From the NCBI GenBank assembly GCA_028693355.1, contig JAQUVM010000001.1, positions 1 through 64,000 of the forward strand: a stretch of 64,000 nt of DNA, in the 5' to 3' direction. The DNA comes from Burkholderiales bacterium (GTDB taxonomy: Bacteria > Pseudomonadota > Gammaproteobacteria > Burkholderiales > UBA11063). The notes beneath the pieces are model-generated. The model saw nothing but the letters and a program-made list of their open reading frames with translations. It searched no databases and was not told the DNA's origin. Below are positions 20,249 through 29,430 of this stretch, one piece after another. The stretch's first letter is position 1; each line of letters starts with the position of its first letter. A program made the position numbers and the translations under genes.

Positions 20249-20503
20249 TTACATAACACTATTTTTAAAAGTGCTTTAGTAGTAAAAACGCACTACCAAA
20301 AATTTGAGGGGGTAACCATATCGTCGCTATTAAATCCTTGCCATATAACATATTGTAGTGCATTGTAATAAACGATGGACTTATAAAGAATTATTGTTTT
20401 CTACTAATATTCTTTCGTTATTTAACTCAAAGGTACTCTGACAAAACACATGGGATAATTGGCACTGGTATAACATGACAAATATTATTTTATGGGGCAA
20501 ATA

Positions 20504-21883
20504 ATGAAAAATGTTTTTAATTTAAAATTGGTATTAATATGTCTTTTTATTGGTGGTGCAGTAGTTGCTTGTTCCGCAGGAAGCGGCGAACCATCGCCAA
20601 GTCCAAGCAGATATCTTGTAGGACATTTACCAAACGGTTCTTCGATATATGCTAATCAGCAAATATTTAATGTTAGTAACACTGAAAGTATCAATGCACA
20701 AATTTGGATAAGCGGAGGTAATGCTGGTGAGTCCTATTTCGTAGGTGTATCCAATACTAGTCCATCTGGTCCTAGTGTTCAAATGAATCCTAGTAAATGT
20801 AAGCTTATAGCAGGTGAGGCTTCAAGTTGTCAAGTTATCTTTAATCCCAATGATAGCTTACTTGGCACCTATGCAGTTACACTTAGTTATATAGATGCTA
20901 GTTTAAGAAGTGCAAAAAACCAGATCCGCTCTGTTAATGCAGTAGGAACCAATTTACCAGGATTGCTGGATTTTATAATTAAGGGGAAAAGCCCTCAATT
21001 TGTATATATTAATAATAGTGCTGAAAGTGGATATTCTCAGTGTATTGTTCGTAGTACAACAGGTGCAATTAAAGATGGTTCTTGCAAGAATATAGTAAAT
21101 CATTCTTTATTTAATGGACCATCTGGAATCGCGCTATATAATAATTTTGCTTATATTTTAAACAGAGACAGTAATAGTTATACTTTATGTAAAATGAATG
21201 AATCAGTTGGCATAGAGTCTGACACGTGTATTAATCCATCTATGTCTTCATCACTTGGTCAACCATGGGGAATTACTTTTCATGGCGGCTCGGCTTACGT
21301 TACAAATGTAAGTACAAATGAAGTGCTTCAATGCAGTATTAATTCTTCCAGTGGATTACTTGACTCGTGTACTTCTTTGTCAATTGATTTGGGCTCTCCT
21401 GCTGGAATTGCTTCCGATAATAAATATTTATATATTACTTCTATATTAAGAAATTCTTATGTCCAATGCCCTATTAGCTTGTCAGGAAATGTTGATACTA
21501 GTAGCTGTAATGAGATTATCCCTACAGGAGCTGGTATGCTACATAATCCAGCTGGAATTAGCGTTGGTGGTGGGCATGTATATTTTATTAATTCTAATTT
21601 AACAGGTGGCTCAACAAACAATAGTGGATATACTCAATGCGAAGTAGGCGAAACAGGCATAAAACCAGAAACTTGTTATACGATAACTGGATTTGGAGCT
21701 AATCCGATAGGCTCAGCTATAAATAATGGCTATATATATATGACTAGTGCCGGAAATAATACATATGCTATGTGTCAATTGGGAGATAATGGTATTAATT
21801 CTGCTTCATGTCTTCCAGACCAAACTACTTATGAGGGATTAAATGCTCCTTCAGGGATAGCCTTTGGCCAAAAAAATTATTAA
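20504..21883 (+). CDS. Lipoprotein with shared N-terminal stalk domain and Cys-rich beta-propeller-like repeats
   Basis: Lipobox GGAVVACS; VGHLPNGSSIY domain; repeats of PxGIxxxxxxxYxxNxxxNxYxxCxxxxxGxxxxxC. MKNVFNLK is the likely start (ORF track from 20492). Confidence 0.8.
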   Translation: MKNVFNLKLVLICLFIGGAVVACSAGSGEPSPSPSRYLVGHLPNGSSIYANQQIFNVSNTESINAQIWISGGNAGESYFVGVSNTSPSGPSVQMNPSKCKLIAGEASSCQVIFNPNDSLLGTYAVTLSYIDASLRSAKNQIRSVNAVGTNLPGLLDFIIKGKSPQFVYINNSAESGYSQCIVRSTTGAIKDGSCKNIVNHSLFNGPSGIALYNNFAYILNRDSNSYTLCKMNESVGIESDTCINPSMSSSLGQPWGITFHGGSAYVTNVSTNEVLQCSINSSSGLLDSCTSLSIDLGSPAGIASDNKYLYITSILRNSYVQCPISLSGNVDTSSCNEIIPTGAGMLHNPAGISVGGGHVYFINSNLTGGSTNNSGYTQCEVGETGIKPETCYTITGFGANPIGSAINNGYIYMTSAGNNTYAMCQLGDNGINSASCLPDQTTYEGLNAPSGIAFGQKNY

Positions 21884-21953
21884 GAGATTATAATTAACTA
21901 AACATAGGTTTCTTGTGAAGCCTACGTATTTTATTTAATAAAGAGATCAAAAC

Positions 21954-24047
21954 ATGAAAAAGTTTTTCATTTATACTTTAAGTATTTTTTTGTTATCATG
22001 TAGTAACGCAGGTGGTTCTAATCAAAATAATTCACCTGTAACAGTTGGAACATTACCTAATGGTTCAGTTGTTTATGTCAGCCAAGGGACCTTTAGCGCC
22101 GCAAATGGCTCATCAACATCTGGTTCAATATACATTAATGGTGGAACTCCTGGTTATACTTTTGAAATAAGTACAGCTGTGTCGCCTTCAGGTCCAGAGA
22201 TAACGACTACACCAACGTCATGCCTACTAACTTCTGGAGGAGATGGTGTCTCAAGTTGCCAGATCAACTTTAACCCCAATAATAGCCCACAAGCTTCTTA
22301 CAACGTTACTTTATTTTATCAACAACAGAGCCTTTTATCATTAAGGGCAAATGAAGTGAAAGGGACAGGAACACAATTACCAGGAATTTTACAGTTTTTA
22401 GTAACTTCTACACCAAGTCCTGTCGCGGGGAATTTAGCAATATCTTTGGCGAAATCAAATATATTAATAGGTGAAAGTACTGATGCTACTATTACATTAA
22501 GCGGTAGCTCTGATATTACTACTCCTGTAAATATTGCTATTACAAGTGAGAATCCCTCTGTGGCAGAAATCAAAGATAGCACTTGTAATTTAACTACAGC
22601 GAATAATTTATGCACGATTAAGGTTGTTGGTATATCAGTTGGTAATACAAATATTAAAGCATTAGCTAATGGATATACTTCAGTACAAAATCCTATTAAA
22701 GTAAACAATGATACGGGTAATTTTATCTGGATGTCTGGATCTAAATTACCCAATAGTAATGGAAATTATGGTGTAAAAGGCATTGAAAGTATTGATAATC
22801 TTCCACCTCCGCGTAATCGTGCTAATAGCTGGGTAGATAAAGATGGGAATTTTTGGCTATTTGGTGGCGAAGTAACGGTTGACAATCAATATAATGACCT
22901 ATGGAAATATGATAAAGATAGCCATTTATGGGCTTGGATGTCAGGAGAAAGTATATTAAATCAAAAAGGAATTTATGGAACCAAAGGAGTAGCGGCATCT
23001 GGAAATCAACCAGGAAGTCGAATAGCCGCAGTTACTTGGAGTGATGAAAGTGGTAATTTATGGCTATTTGGCGGCGATGGATACTCGGAGAATGAGCCAT
23101 ATAATGGATATTTAAATGATTTATGGAAATATAACATAAATACCAATCAATGGACATGGGTTGCTGGAGCTAAAATTAAAGATCAAGCTGGAGTTCCTGG
23201 CTTGAAAGGGGCTGTAAGTGCAAACAATTACCCTAGTGCTCGGAGAATGGCAGTTAGCATACAAACGGAGAGTAAAGTATGGATGTTTGGTGGCACAGGT
23301 AGACCAGGGGATGCAAACAACAGTGGTCAACTAAATGATTTATGGAACTATAATATTAATACAGGGGAATGGGTTTGGATAGCTGGAACTGTTTCGCGTA
23401 ATACTCCTGGTGTATATGGAACTAAACGCTCTTCAAATCCTGCAAATCAACCAGGTGCTAGAAATGGCGCTGTTGCTTGGTATGAGCAAAATGGAAATAT
23501 TTGGCTGTTTGGAGGGCAAGGGCTTGGCGAAAATAATGATAATGGGTTTTTAAATGATTTATGGCAATATAATTTAGAGAATAATCAATGGACATGGGTT
23601 TCTGGTGAAAGTACCACTAGTTATAATGCTCCGCCAACAGGAAACTATGGCTCAAAAGGTATTTCAAGTACTTCAAATCAACCAGGTGCAAGGTATGTAG
23701 CTGTGAGTTGGGTTGATAAAAATAACAACCTCTTGATGCTTGGCGGTTATGGTATGGCTATAGAGTCAGGGGCACGGTCTGGTGGATTTTTAAATGATAT
23801 CTGGCAGTTTGATCTAAATTCTTATGAGTGGGTTTGGATGGATGGTGATGATGTTACCAATCAACCAGGTGTATATGGTGTTAAAGGTAAAGCATCATCG
23901 AGTAATATTATTGGAGCTAGATCAGGAAGCGTTATTTTTAAAGGTGCAGGTGGCGGTGATTCTTGGATATTTGGTGGAAATGGATATGCAGAGAGTACTA
24001 CTCCTGGAGTACTAAATGATTTGTGGCAGATAGTAACTCCGGAATAG
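21954..24047 (+). CDS. Kelch-repeat (galactose-oxidase-like) lipoprotein
   Basis: Lipobox FLLSCSN; VGTLPNGSVVY stalk; about six FGGxGxxxxxxxGxLNDLWxYNxxxxxWxW repeats. Confidence 0.88.
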   Translation: MKKFFIYTLSIFLLSCSNAGGSNQNNSPVTVGTLPNGSVVYVSQGTFSAANGSSTSGSIYINGGTPGYTFEISTAVSPSGPEITTTPTSCLLTSGGDGVSSCQINFNPNNSPQASYNVTLFYQQQSLLSLRANEVKGTGTQLPGILQFLVTSTPSPVAGNLAISLAKSNILIGESTDATITLSGSSDITTPVNIAITSENPSVAEIKDSTCNLTTANNLCTIKVVGISVGNTNIKALANGYTSVQNPIKVNNDTGNFIWMSGSKLPNSNGNYGVKGIESIDNLPPPRNRANSWVDKDGNFWLFGGEVTVDNQYNDLWKYDKDSHLWAWMSGESILNQKGIYGTKGVAASGNQPGSRIAAVTWSDESGNLWLFGGDGYSENEPYNGYLNDLWKYNINTNQWTWVAGAKIKDQAGVPGLKGAVSANNYPSARRMAVSIQTESKVWMFGGTGRPGDANNSGQLNDLWNYNINTGEWVWIAGTVSRNTPGVYGTKRSSNPANQPGARNGAVAWYEQNGNIWLFGGQGLGENNDNGFLNDLWQYNLENNQWTWVSGESTTSYNAPPTGNYGSKGISSTSNQPGARYVAVSWVDKNNNLLMLGGYGMAIESGARSGGFLNDIWQFDLNSYEWVWMDGDDVTNQPGVYGVKGKASSSNIIGARSGSVIFKGAGGGDSWIFGGNGYAESTTPGVLNDLWQIVTPE

Positions 24048-24068
24048 TTCTTATATTCAGATTTAGAG

Positions 24069-24099
24069 ATAGTTGCCTAGACTTGCCCATGGCAACTAT
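24069..24099. terminator. Hairpin terminator after Kelch lipoprotein gene
   Basis: ATAGTTGCC...GGCAACTATTTCT. Confidence 0.7.
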
Positions 24100-24254
24100 T
24101 TCTACATAAAACGCTAATGTTAATTTTATTTCACAAATATAGGGGAATGGTTTGTGTTTATTTTATAAGAAAATTGTTCTTGAGAATTTTAGCAAAGATT
24201 ACTTTATGAAAGTTAATATTCGCGTTTTAGGACATAAGCACATTTATAATAATA

Positions 24255-24362
24255 GTTAAAGATTATATTGATTATTATAATAAGGATAGAATTCAGATTG
24301 GATTAAATAAAATAACGCCAATTGAGTATCGGAGGCCTTATGAAAAAATGGCTTTTTTATAA
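24255..24362 (+). pseudogene. IS3-family transposase OrfB C-terminal remnant
   Basis: Frame reads VKDYIDYYNKDRIQIGLNKITPIEYRRPYEKMAFL*, the typical IS3/IS150 transposase C-terminus; no upstream coding remains. Confidence 0.75.
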
Positions 24363-24436
24363 CCTGTCTACCAAAAGTTGGGAAGATTATATTTGTTGCT
24401 ATATTGTTTTTTAGACCTGAGAAGGAGAATGTTAGC

Positions 24437-25921
24437 TTGATAAATTTTGACGATTATATAAAAAGCTTTGACTTTATTACAAATACGCAGAGTTTAATTG
24501 CTTATATTGTAGATAAAAACTCAACTATGTTAAGGGTAAGTAATGGCTTCTTAGCTGAATTTAATGTTGACAATGAGCTACGCTCTATAATAGGAAGGAA
24601 ATATAAACAAATAAATAATAAAAAAGTAGATTTTTTTTCTAAATATGAAAAAAATCTCTTTGAAGGTGACGAGCTTGTTATCAAATCACACTCTCATCAT
24701 GTATTTTTGCAGGTTATTAATGGTGAGATTTATTCTAAACTTTATATTGTTCATAAATATCCAATTCTTATAGATAATAATATTATTATCTATACTTATA
24801 TGAGGCCATATGGATTTCCTCGCATTCCAGATCTTACTTTTCTAAGTTTTGACGTAAATTTATATGCCCAACCATTGTCTTCAGATTATAAACTTACCGC
24901 TAAACAATTATTAATTCTTTTCTTTCTTATTCGTAATCACTCCTATACAGAAATATCCATATGGATGAGCGCTTTTGGCTATCCAATTTCACCAAATCGA
25001 GTAAATGAGCATATATCTAATTTGAAATCAATTTTTAATGTAAATAGTCGGGAAGAGCTTATAACTAAATCCTTAAATAGCGGCTATTATTCAGAGATTC
25101 CGATAGGTTTGTTAAAAGAAGGGTGTTATTTGATTGATGATTATTTATTTAAGTTAAATATAATAACTGATTTTTCTGTATTAAATAATGAGCCGGAGTT
25201 TATTAACATTGCTTCACAAGTAAAAGAAAATATATTACTTCCTGATAAATTAGCAGAACCAGAAAGTAACTTAAATCATTATTTAAACCTTAGTAGAATG
25301 TTTTATTTGCAGATTGATGAAGCTTTTGCTATTTTTGATTCTTCATGGCAGATAGTTTCGACTTCATTTTATTTTAATCAGCTACAAGTAAGTTTACAAG
25401 AGAATAGTTTATTAAATGCGATTTCTCCTATTCTTCATTCAAACTCAAATAGATTTTTATTAGTCATTGAAGCAGGAGAGCAGAAAAAGATTTTTATTAT
25501 TAATAAATCGTCAATTATCAATTTAGGTAAGGTCATTGGATTTATTGTTTCTATTCGCCCTTACATTATGCCTTCAATTCCCAAAATAATGGAGAATATT
25601 TTTAGAGTTGTCAAGTTACCGCAAATATTAATCAATGAGAAGAAATTGCTTACACAAAAGCAGTATTTCATACTTTATTTTTATATAAGAAACTATTGGA
25701 GCCAGAAAATCAGTGAAGTGCTTACATCTTTGGGGTTTAAAGTTACTACAAATACCGTTAACAAGCACCTTGGAAATATAAAAAAAACGTTAAATGTAAA
25801 TAATAAAAGCCAATTAATGGATAAAGCATTAGTAATTTGTTACCATGGAATTCCTGATGTATTATTGAAAACAGGTGTGTTTGATAGTCAAAATACTCTT
25901 GTAGATAAGTGGATTTGTTAG
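24437..25921 (+). CDS. LuxR-type HTH regulator with two tandem PAS-like/HTH halves
   Basis: The two halves are similar to each other (LTAKQLLILFFLIRN...NRVNEHISNLKSIFNVNSREELITKSL vs LTQKQYFILYFYIRN...NTVNKHLGNIKKTLNVNNKSQLMDKAL). TTG start at 24437 follows AAGGAG; the ORF track starts at 24404. Confidence 0.75.
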   Translation: MINFDDYIKSFDFITNTQSLIAYIVDKNSTMLRVSNGFLAEFNVDNELRSIIGRKYKQINNKKVDFFSKYEKNLFEGDELVIKSHSHHVFLQVINGEIYSKLYIVHKYPILIDNNIIIYTYMRPYGFPRIPDLTFLSFDVNLYAQPLSSDYKLTAKQLLILFFLIRNHSYTEISIWMSAFGYPISPNRVNEHISNLKSIFNVNSREELITKSLNSGYYSEIPIGLLKEGCYLIDDYLFKLNIITDFSVLNNEPEFINIASQVKENILLPDKLAEPESNLNHYLNLSRMFYLQIDEAFAIFDSSWQIVSTSFYFNQLQVSLQENSLLNAISPILHSNSNRFLLVIEAGEQKKIFIINKSSIINLGKVIGFIVSIRPYIMPSIPKIMENIFRVVKLPQILINEKKLLTQKQYFILYFYIRNYWSQKISEVLTSLGFKVTTNTVNKHLGNIKKTLNVNNKSQLMDKALVICYHGIPDVLLKTGVFDSQNTLVDKWIC

Positions 25922-26387
25922 ATTTATTTTAGAGGTTTTATGAAAATTGAAATACTTTTTACGAATAATAAAGCTTGTGTTTAAATACTCTCGACTCCCC
26001 TAAAACTAAAATCAAATTAGAAATTTATGTGATTAGTCATGTGAACACATACAACTCAAGTGATTTCAATATTGGAGCTTGTGTTCACATATTTTCCAAT
26101 AAACCTTCTGTGTTCAAACCCGATTTGAAACAATTACATCTAACTCTTTTTTATTTAATTTAGTTTCGCAGCTTATCTTATAATGGGTGTAATCTAGCTA
26201 AATAATCTAGATTTTTAAATGTAACTATTGAAATGTTAACCCATGTTGATCGCAAATATTTAAACCATCAATATCCAGTTTTTGTATTGGTTGCTACTAA
26301 ATAACTTTATCACAATCATAAAATTCTAAAATTAGAAATATTATAAAATAGTATAATTAAAGTATAATTTTCAAATCGAGGTAAAAA

Positions 26388-26723
26388 ATGAAAATGAATT
26401 GGATATACTTATTTATCGCTATTATTGGAGAATTAGTAGGAACTTCTGCATTAAAAGCCGCAGAGGGCTTTACTAAAATAGCTCCAAGTATACTATGCAT
26501 ATGTGGCTATCTTGTGGCATTTTACTTTCTTTCTTTAACTTTAAAGAGCATTCCTCTTGGCATTGCTTATGCGATTTGGTCTGGGTTTGGTATTGTATTA
26601 ATTACTATGATAGGATATTTCTACTATAAACAAGCAGTAGATCTACCTGCCATAATTGGTATTTCTTTCATTGTGTTGGGAGTCGTGATAATTAATGTTT
26701 TTTCTAAAACATCAATGCATTAA
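26388..26723 (+). CDS. Small multidrug resistance (SMR/EmrE-like) efflux protein
   Basis: Four TMs, IIGELVGTSALKAAEGFT with conserved Glu, GIAYAIWSGFGIVLI. Confidence 0.93.
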   Translation: MKMNWIYLFIAIIGELVGTSALKAAEGFTKIAPSILCICGYLVAFYFLSLTLKSIPLGIAYAIWSGFGIVLITMIGYFYYKQAVDLPAIIGISFIVLGVVIINVFSKTSMH

Positions 26724-26826
26724 TCTAAATATAAAATATAAACTTCCATACTTGTACTACTTATAAATTAAATAAATATTAAAAAACTTAGCATGTCTAT
26801 ATATTGTAATAGGGAAAATAACTCAG

Positions 26827-29304
26827 ATGATTAATACCATAAAATTTAGTAAAGAATTTTTAACCTTATTTATACTTATCATTATGACAGGCTGTAGTGG
26901 CTCTTCTAAAAATAGTAATCCGCCTACAGAAACAGGAACTATTAGTGTAGCACAAAGCGGTACATTAATAACAAATACAAAATCTACTTACTATATACCT
27001 ATAACTTTAACATCAGATACAGCAGCTACAATTGAATCTATATATATTACAGACTTAAATGGTAATGATAACTTAATCTTTAGTTCATCAAAATCTTGTG
27101 TTAATACAACATTAACACCTACTAATCCTACATGTTATATTCCTGTAACCGTTGATGGTGCCAAAGTTAAACAAGATAGTAACTTACAAGCCAAATTGAA
27201 TATAGATTTTATTGGTGGGAATCATATATCAACACCTCTTGCAACATTAATTCAACAAGTACAATCTAATAACGGCACAGTAATTATTTCTTCTCCTAGC
27301 AAAATTATAAACAATGACGGAAATGTAAATATTATGATGACTGCATTTAATAGCAGTAGCACAGAATCTTTTAGCATAGACCCTAAAAGTATAATTCAAA
27401 ATGGAGCATCTAATTTATCTTGGAAATTTACAGTAAATTGCGATGGTGATGGTGGTAATAAAATTAACACAGGTACAAGCTGCTCAATTTATGCAACGGC
27501 TACAACTAATTCAATAAAAAAAATATTAAAGGATACTCTTGATAATAATGTAACGTTTGCAATGCAAGTAGTAAATACCACAAACAATAAAACACAAAAT
27601 ATTTCTGTTAACAGTTCAATTGTAGAAGAATTTTCAAATATTCCGTCTACTATTATTACTAGTCCAGTGTCTGGCGTGACATTAATAGGTGATAATCCAG
27701 CTGAATTTTATATAAAAAACTCTGGCAATGCCACTATAAATGAAATAACTATTAGTGGTTTGCCAAACTTAGTTACATATAATGTTACACCTATGCCTGA
27801 CAACGTATATATAATTACATTAAATAACCCAAATAAAGCACAGATACCACCGACTAGTTCTTTTACCGTAACAGGTAAAAGTGGCACATCATTATCGACC
27901 CTTAATATGACATTATCTGGGCAATCTATGTTCGTAAACCCATTAAATATTGATTACGGCAATATAAATATAAATGATTCTACCTCTAATACTATTACGA
28001 TTGAAAATAATGGTAGTAGTCCATTAACAAACCTTCAACAGAATCTTGTTGGAGCAGGATATGCCATTGAATCAGTTGGCTCTAGTTGTGGAGTAAGCCT
28101 AAATCCGTTTACATCTTGTAATATTGTTATAAAATTTGCTCCAACAACTTCGGCACTTTATACAGGTACGCTTACTGTAACAGCAGATAGTCAAATTAAT
28201 GCAATAGTAGATTTAACTGGAGCAGTTACTATGAATGCATGGTCTACTAATATTATGGCTGACGCGGCAAACTATGGATTTACTACTGGTAATCTTAGTG
28301 AGTCTGTATTTGCAGTTTCAGCATTTGCTAATATAGATAATCAACTATATTTTGGTACTGCTAGAATAAGTGCTTTAAGAGACACAGGGCAAACATGGGC
28401 ATATAATCCAGATGCAGTGAGCAATAAATTTATTGAAAAAGCTTATGGTCCAGATATCTTTGCATCTTATTGTGTAAATGGTCAGATTTCTTGCAGTTCT
28501 CCAAGCGCAATCTTTAGTAAATCTGCGACCGAAGCACTCTATATTGGCACATGGGCAGGAAGATTATGGAAATGTACTAATGATATGACAAATAATTGTG
28601 TGAATATTACACCATATGTATCTGACTCTCCACCAAAACCATGGTTTAGTATTACTAGCATAGTAAATATTGGTAATACAATATATGCGTCAGCTACAGA
28701 TTTTGAGGCTATTAATCCAGATGGTTACGTTCTTAAATATAATATAACATCTGATCCAACAACAAAAACAGAGTCATTTTCTGTTGGTGGTCCTGTAGGT
28801 GATATGGTTGTGGCAAACGACACTGTATATACGCCAATAATGAAATCAGGAGCAGGAGCAACATCTACAATTGCTCGCATAAAAGATGATGCTGTAATTT
28901 CACCAATTCAGGCTCAACTTGAAGAGTCTAATGATTTCTTTAGGACATTAGTAGTTGATAACGGTATTATGTATGGCGCAACTAATAGTGGTTATATATA
29001 TTCTTCATCAGTAATTAATATGTCTAATACTAGCTGGAATAAAATAAGCATAACCAAACTTCCTGGTAGCTTAACTGGAGAAATTCCAGATGTAATTACC
29101 GTATACAAGGGCACAATATATATTGGTACTCATTTTGAAGAATCTCCAGAATATGGTAATTTATATATGTTAAACTCAAGCGGTGAATATAAGGTTCCAA
29201 GTGGTTACACAGCCTATAATCACGCTGTAACAGCCTTAATATCAGTTAAAAATAATTTATATGTTGGTCTTAAAAAAGGAGGTATTTGGACAACTCATAA
29301 CTAA
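26827..29304 (+). CDS. Lipoprotein with choice-of-anchor-D/ASPM-SPD2-Hydin-like domain and C-terminal propeller-like region
   Basis: Lipobox IIMTGCSG; NPLNIDYGNININDSTSNTITIENNGSSPLTN...CGVSLNPFTSCNIVIKFAPTTSALYTGTLTV. Confidence 0.8.
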   Translation: MINTIKFSKEFLTLFILIIMTGCSGSSKNSNPPTETGTISVAQSGTLITNTKSTYYIPITLTSDTAATIESIYITDLNGNDNLIFSSSKSCVNTTLTPTNPTCYIPVTVDGAKVKQDSNLQAKLNIDFIGGNHISTPLATLIQQVQSNNGTVIISSPSKIINNDGNVNIMMTAFNSSSTESFSIDPKSIIQNGASNLSWKFTVNCDGDGGNKINTGTSCSIYATATTNSIKKILKDTLDNNVTFAMQVVNTTNNKTQNISVNSSIVEEFSNIPSTIITSPVSGVTLIGDNPAEFYIKNSGNATINEITISGLPNLVTYNVTPMPDNVYIITLNNPNKAQIPPTSSFTVTGKSGTSLSTLNMTLSGQSMFVNPLNIDYGNININDSTSNTITIENNGSSPLTNLQQNLVGAGYAIESVGSSCGVSLNPFTSCNIVIKFAPTTSALYTGTLTVTADSQINAIVDLTGAVTMNAWSTNIMADAANYGFTTGNLSESVFAVSAFANIDNQLYFGTARISALRDTGQTWAYNPDAVSNKFIEKAYGPDIFASYCVNGQISCSSPSAIFSKSATEALYIGTWAGRLWKCTNDMTNNCVNITPYVSDSPPKPWFSITSIVNIGNTIYASATDFEAINPDGYVLKYNITSDPTTKTESFSVGGPVGDMVVANDTVYTPIMKSGAGATSTIARIKDDAVISPIQAQLEESNDFFRTLVVDNGIMYGATNSGYIYSSSVINMSNTSWNKISITKLPGSLTGEIPDVITVYKGTIYIGTHFEESPEYGNLYMLNSSGEYKVPSGYTAYNHAVTALISVKNNLYVGLKKGGIWTTHN

Positions 29305-29341
29305 GAAATACTTTAGAGTTTTTCCAAAGCACATCCATACT

Positions 29342-29405
29342 CTAAATTGACTTAAAGATAATCATGCAATATATACAAAATATTTCTATTTTTAAGTCAA
29401 TTTAG
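29342..29405. terminator. Perfect 15-bp inverted repeat between convergent genes
   Basis: CTAAATTGACTTAAA (29342-29356) / TTTAAGTCAATTTAG (29391-29405), 34 nt spacer. Confidence 0.55.
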
Positions 29406-29430
29406 TGGTTGATATAGATAAACCTAAAAG

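Noticed and set aside
25975-26163. 62-aa plus-strand ORF
   Set aside because: No RBS or domain, and overlaps an inverted repeat; probably non-coding.
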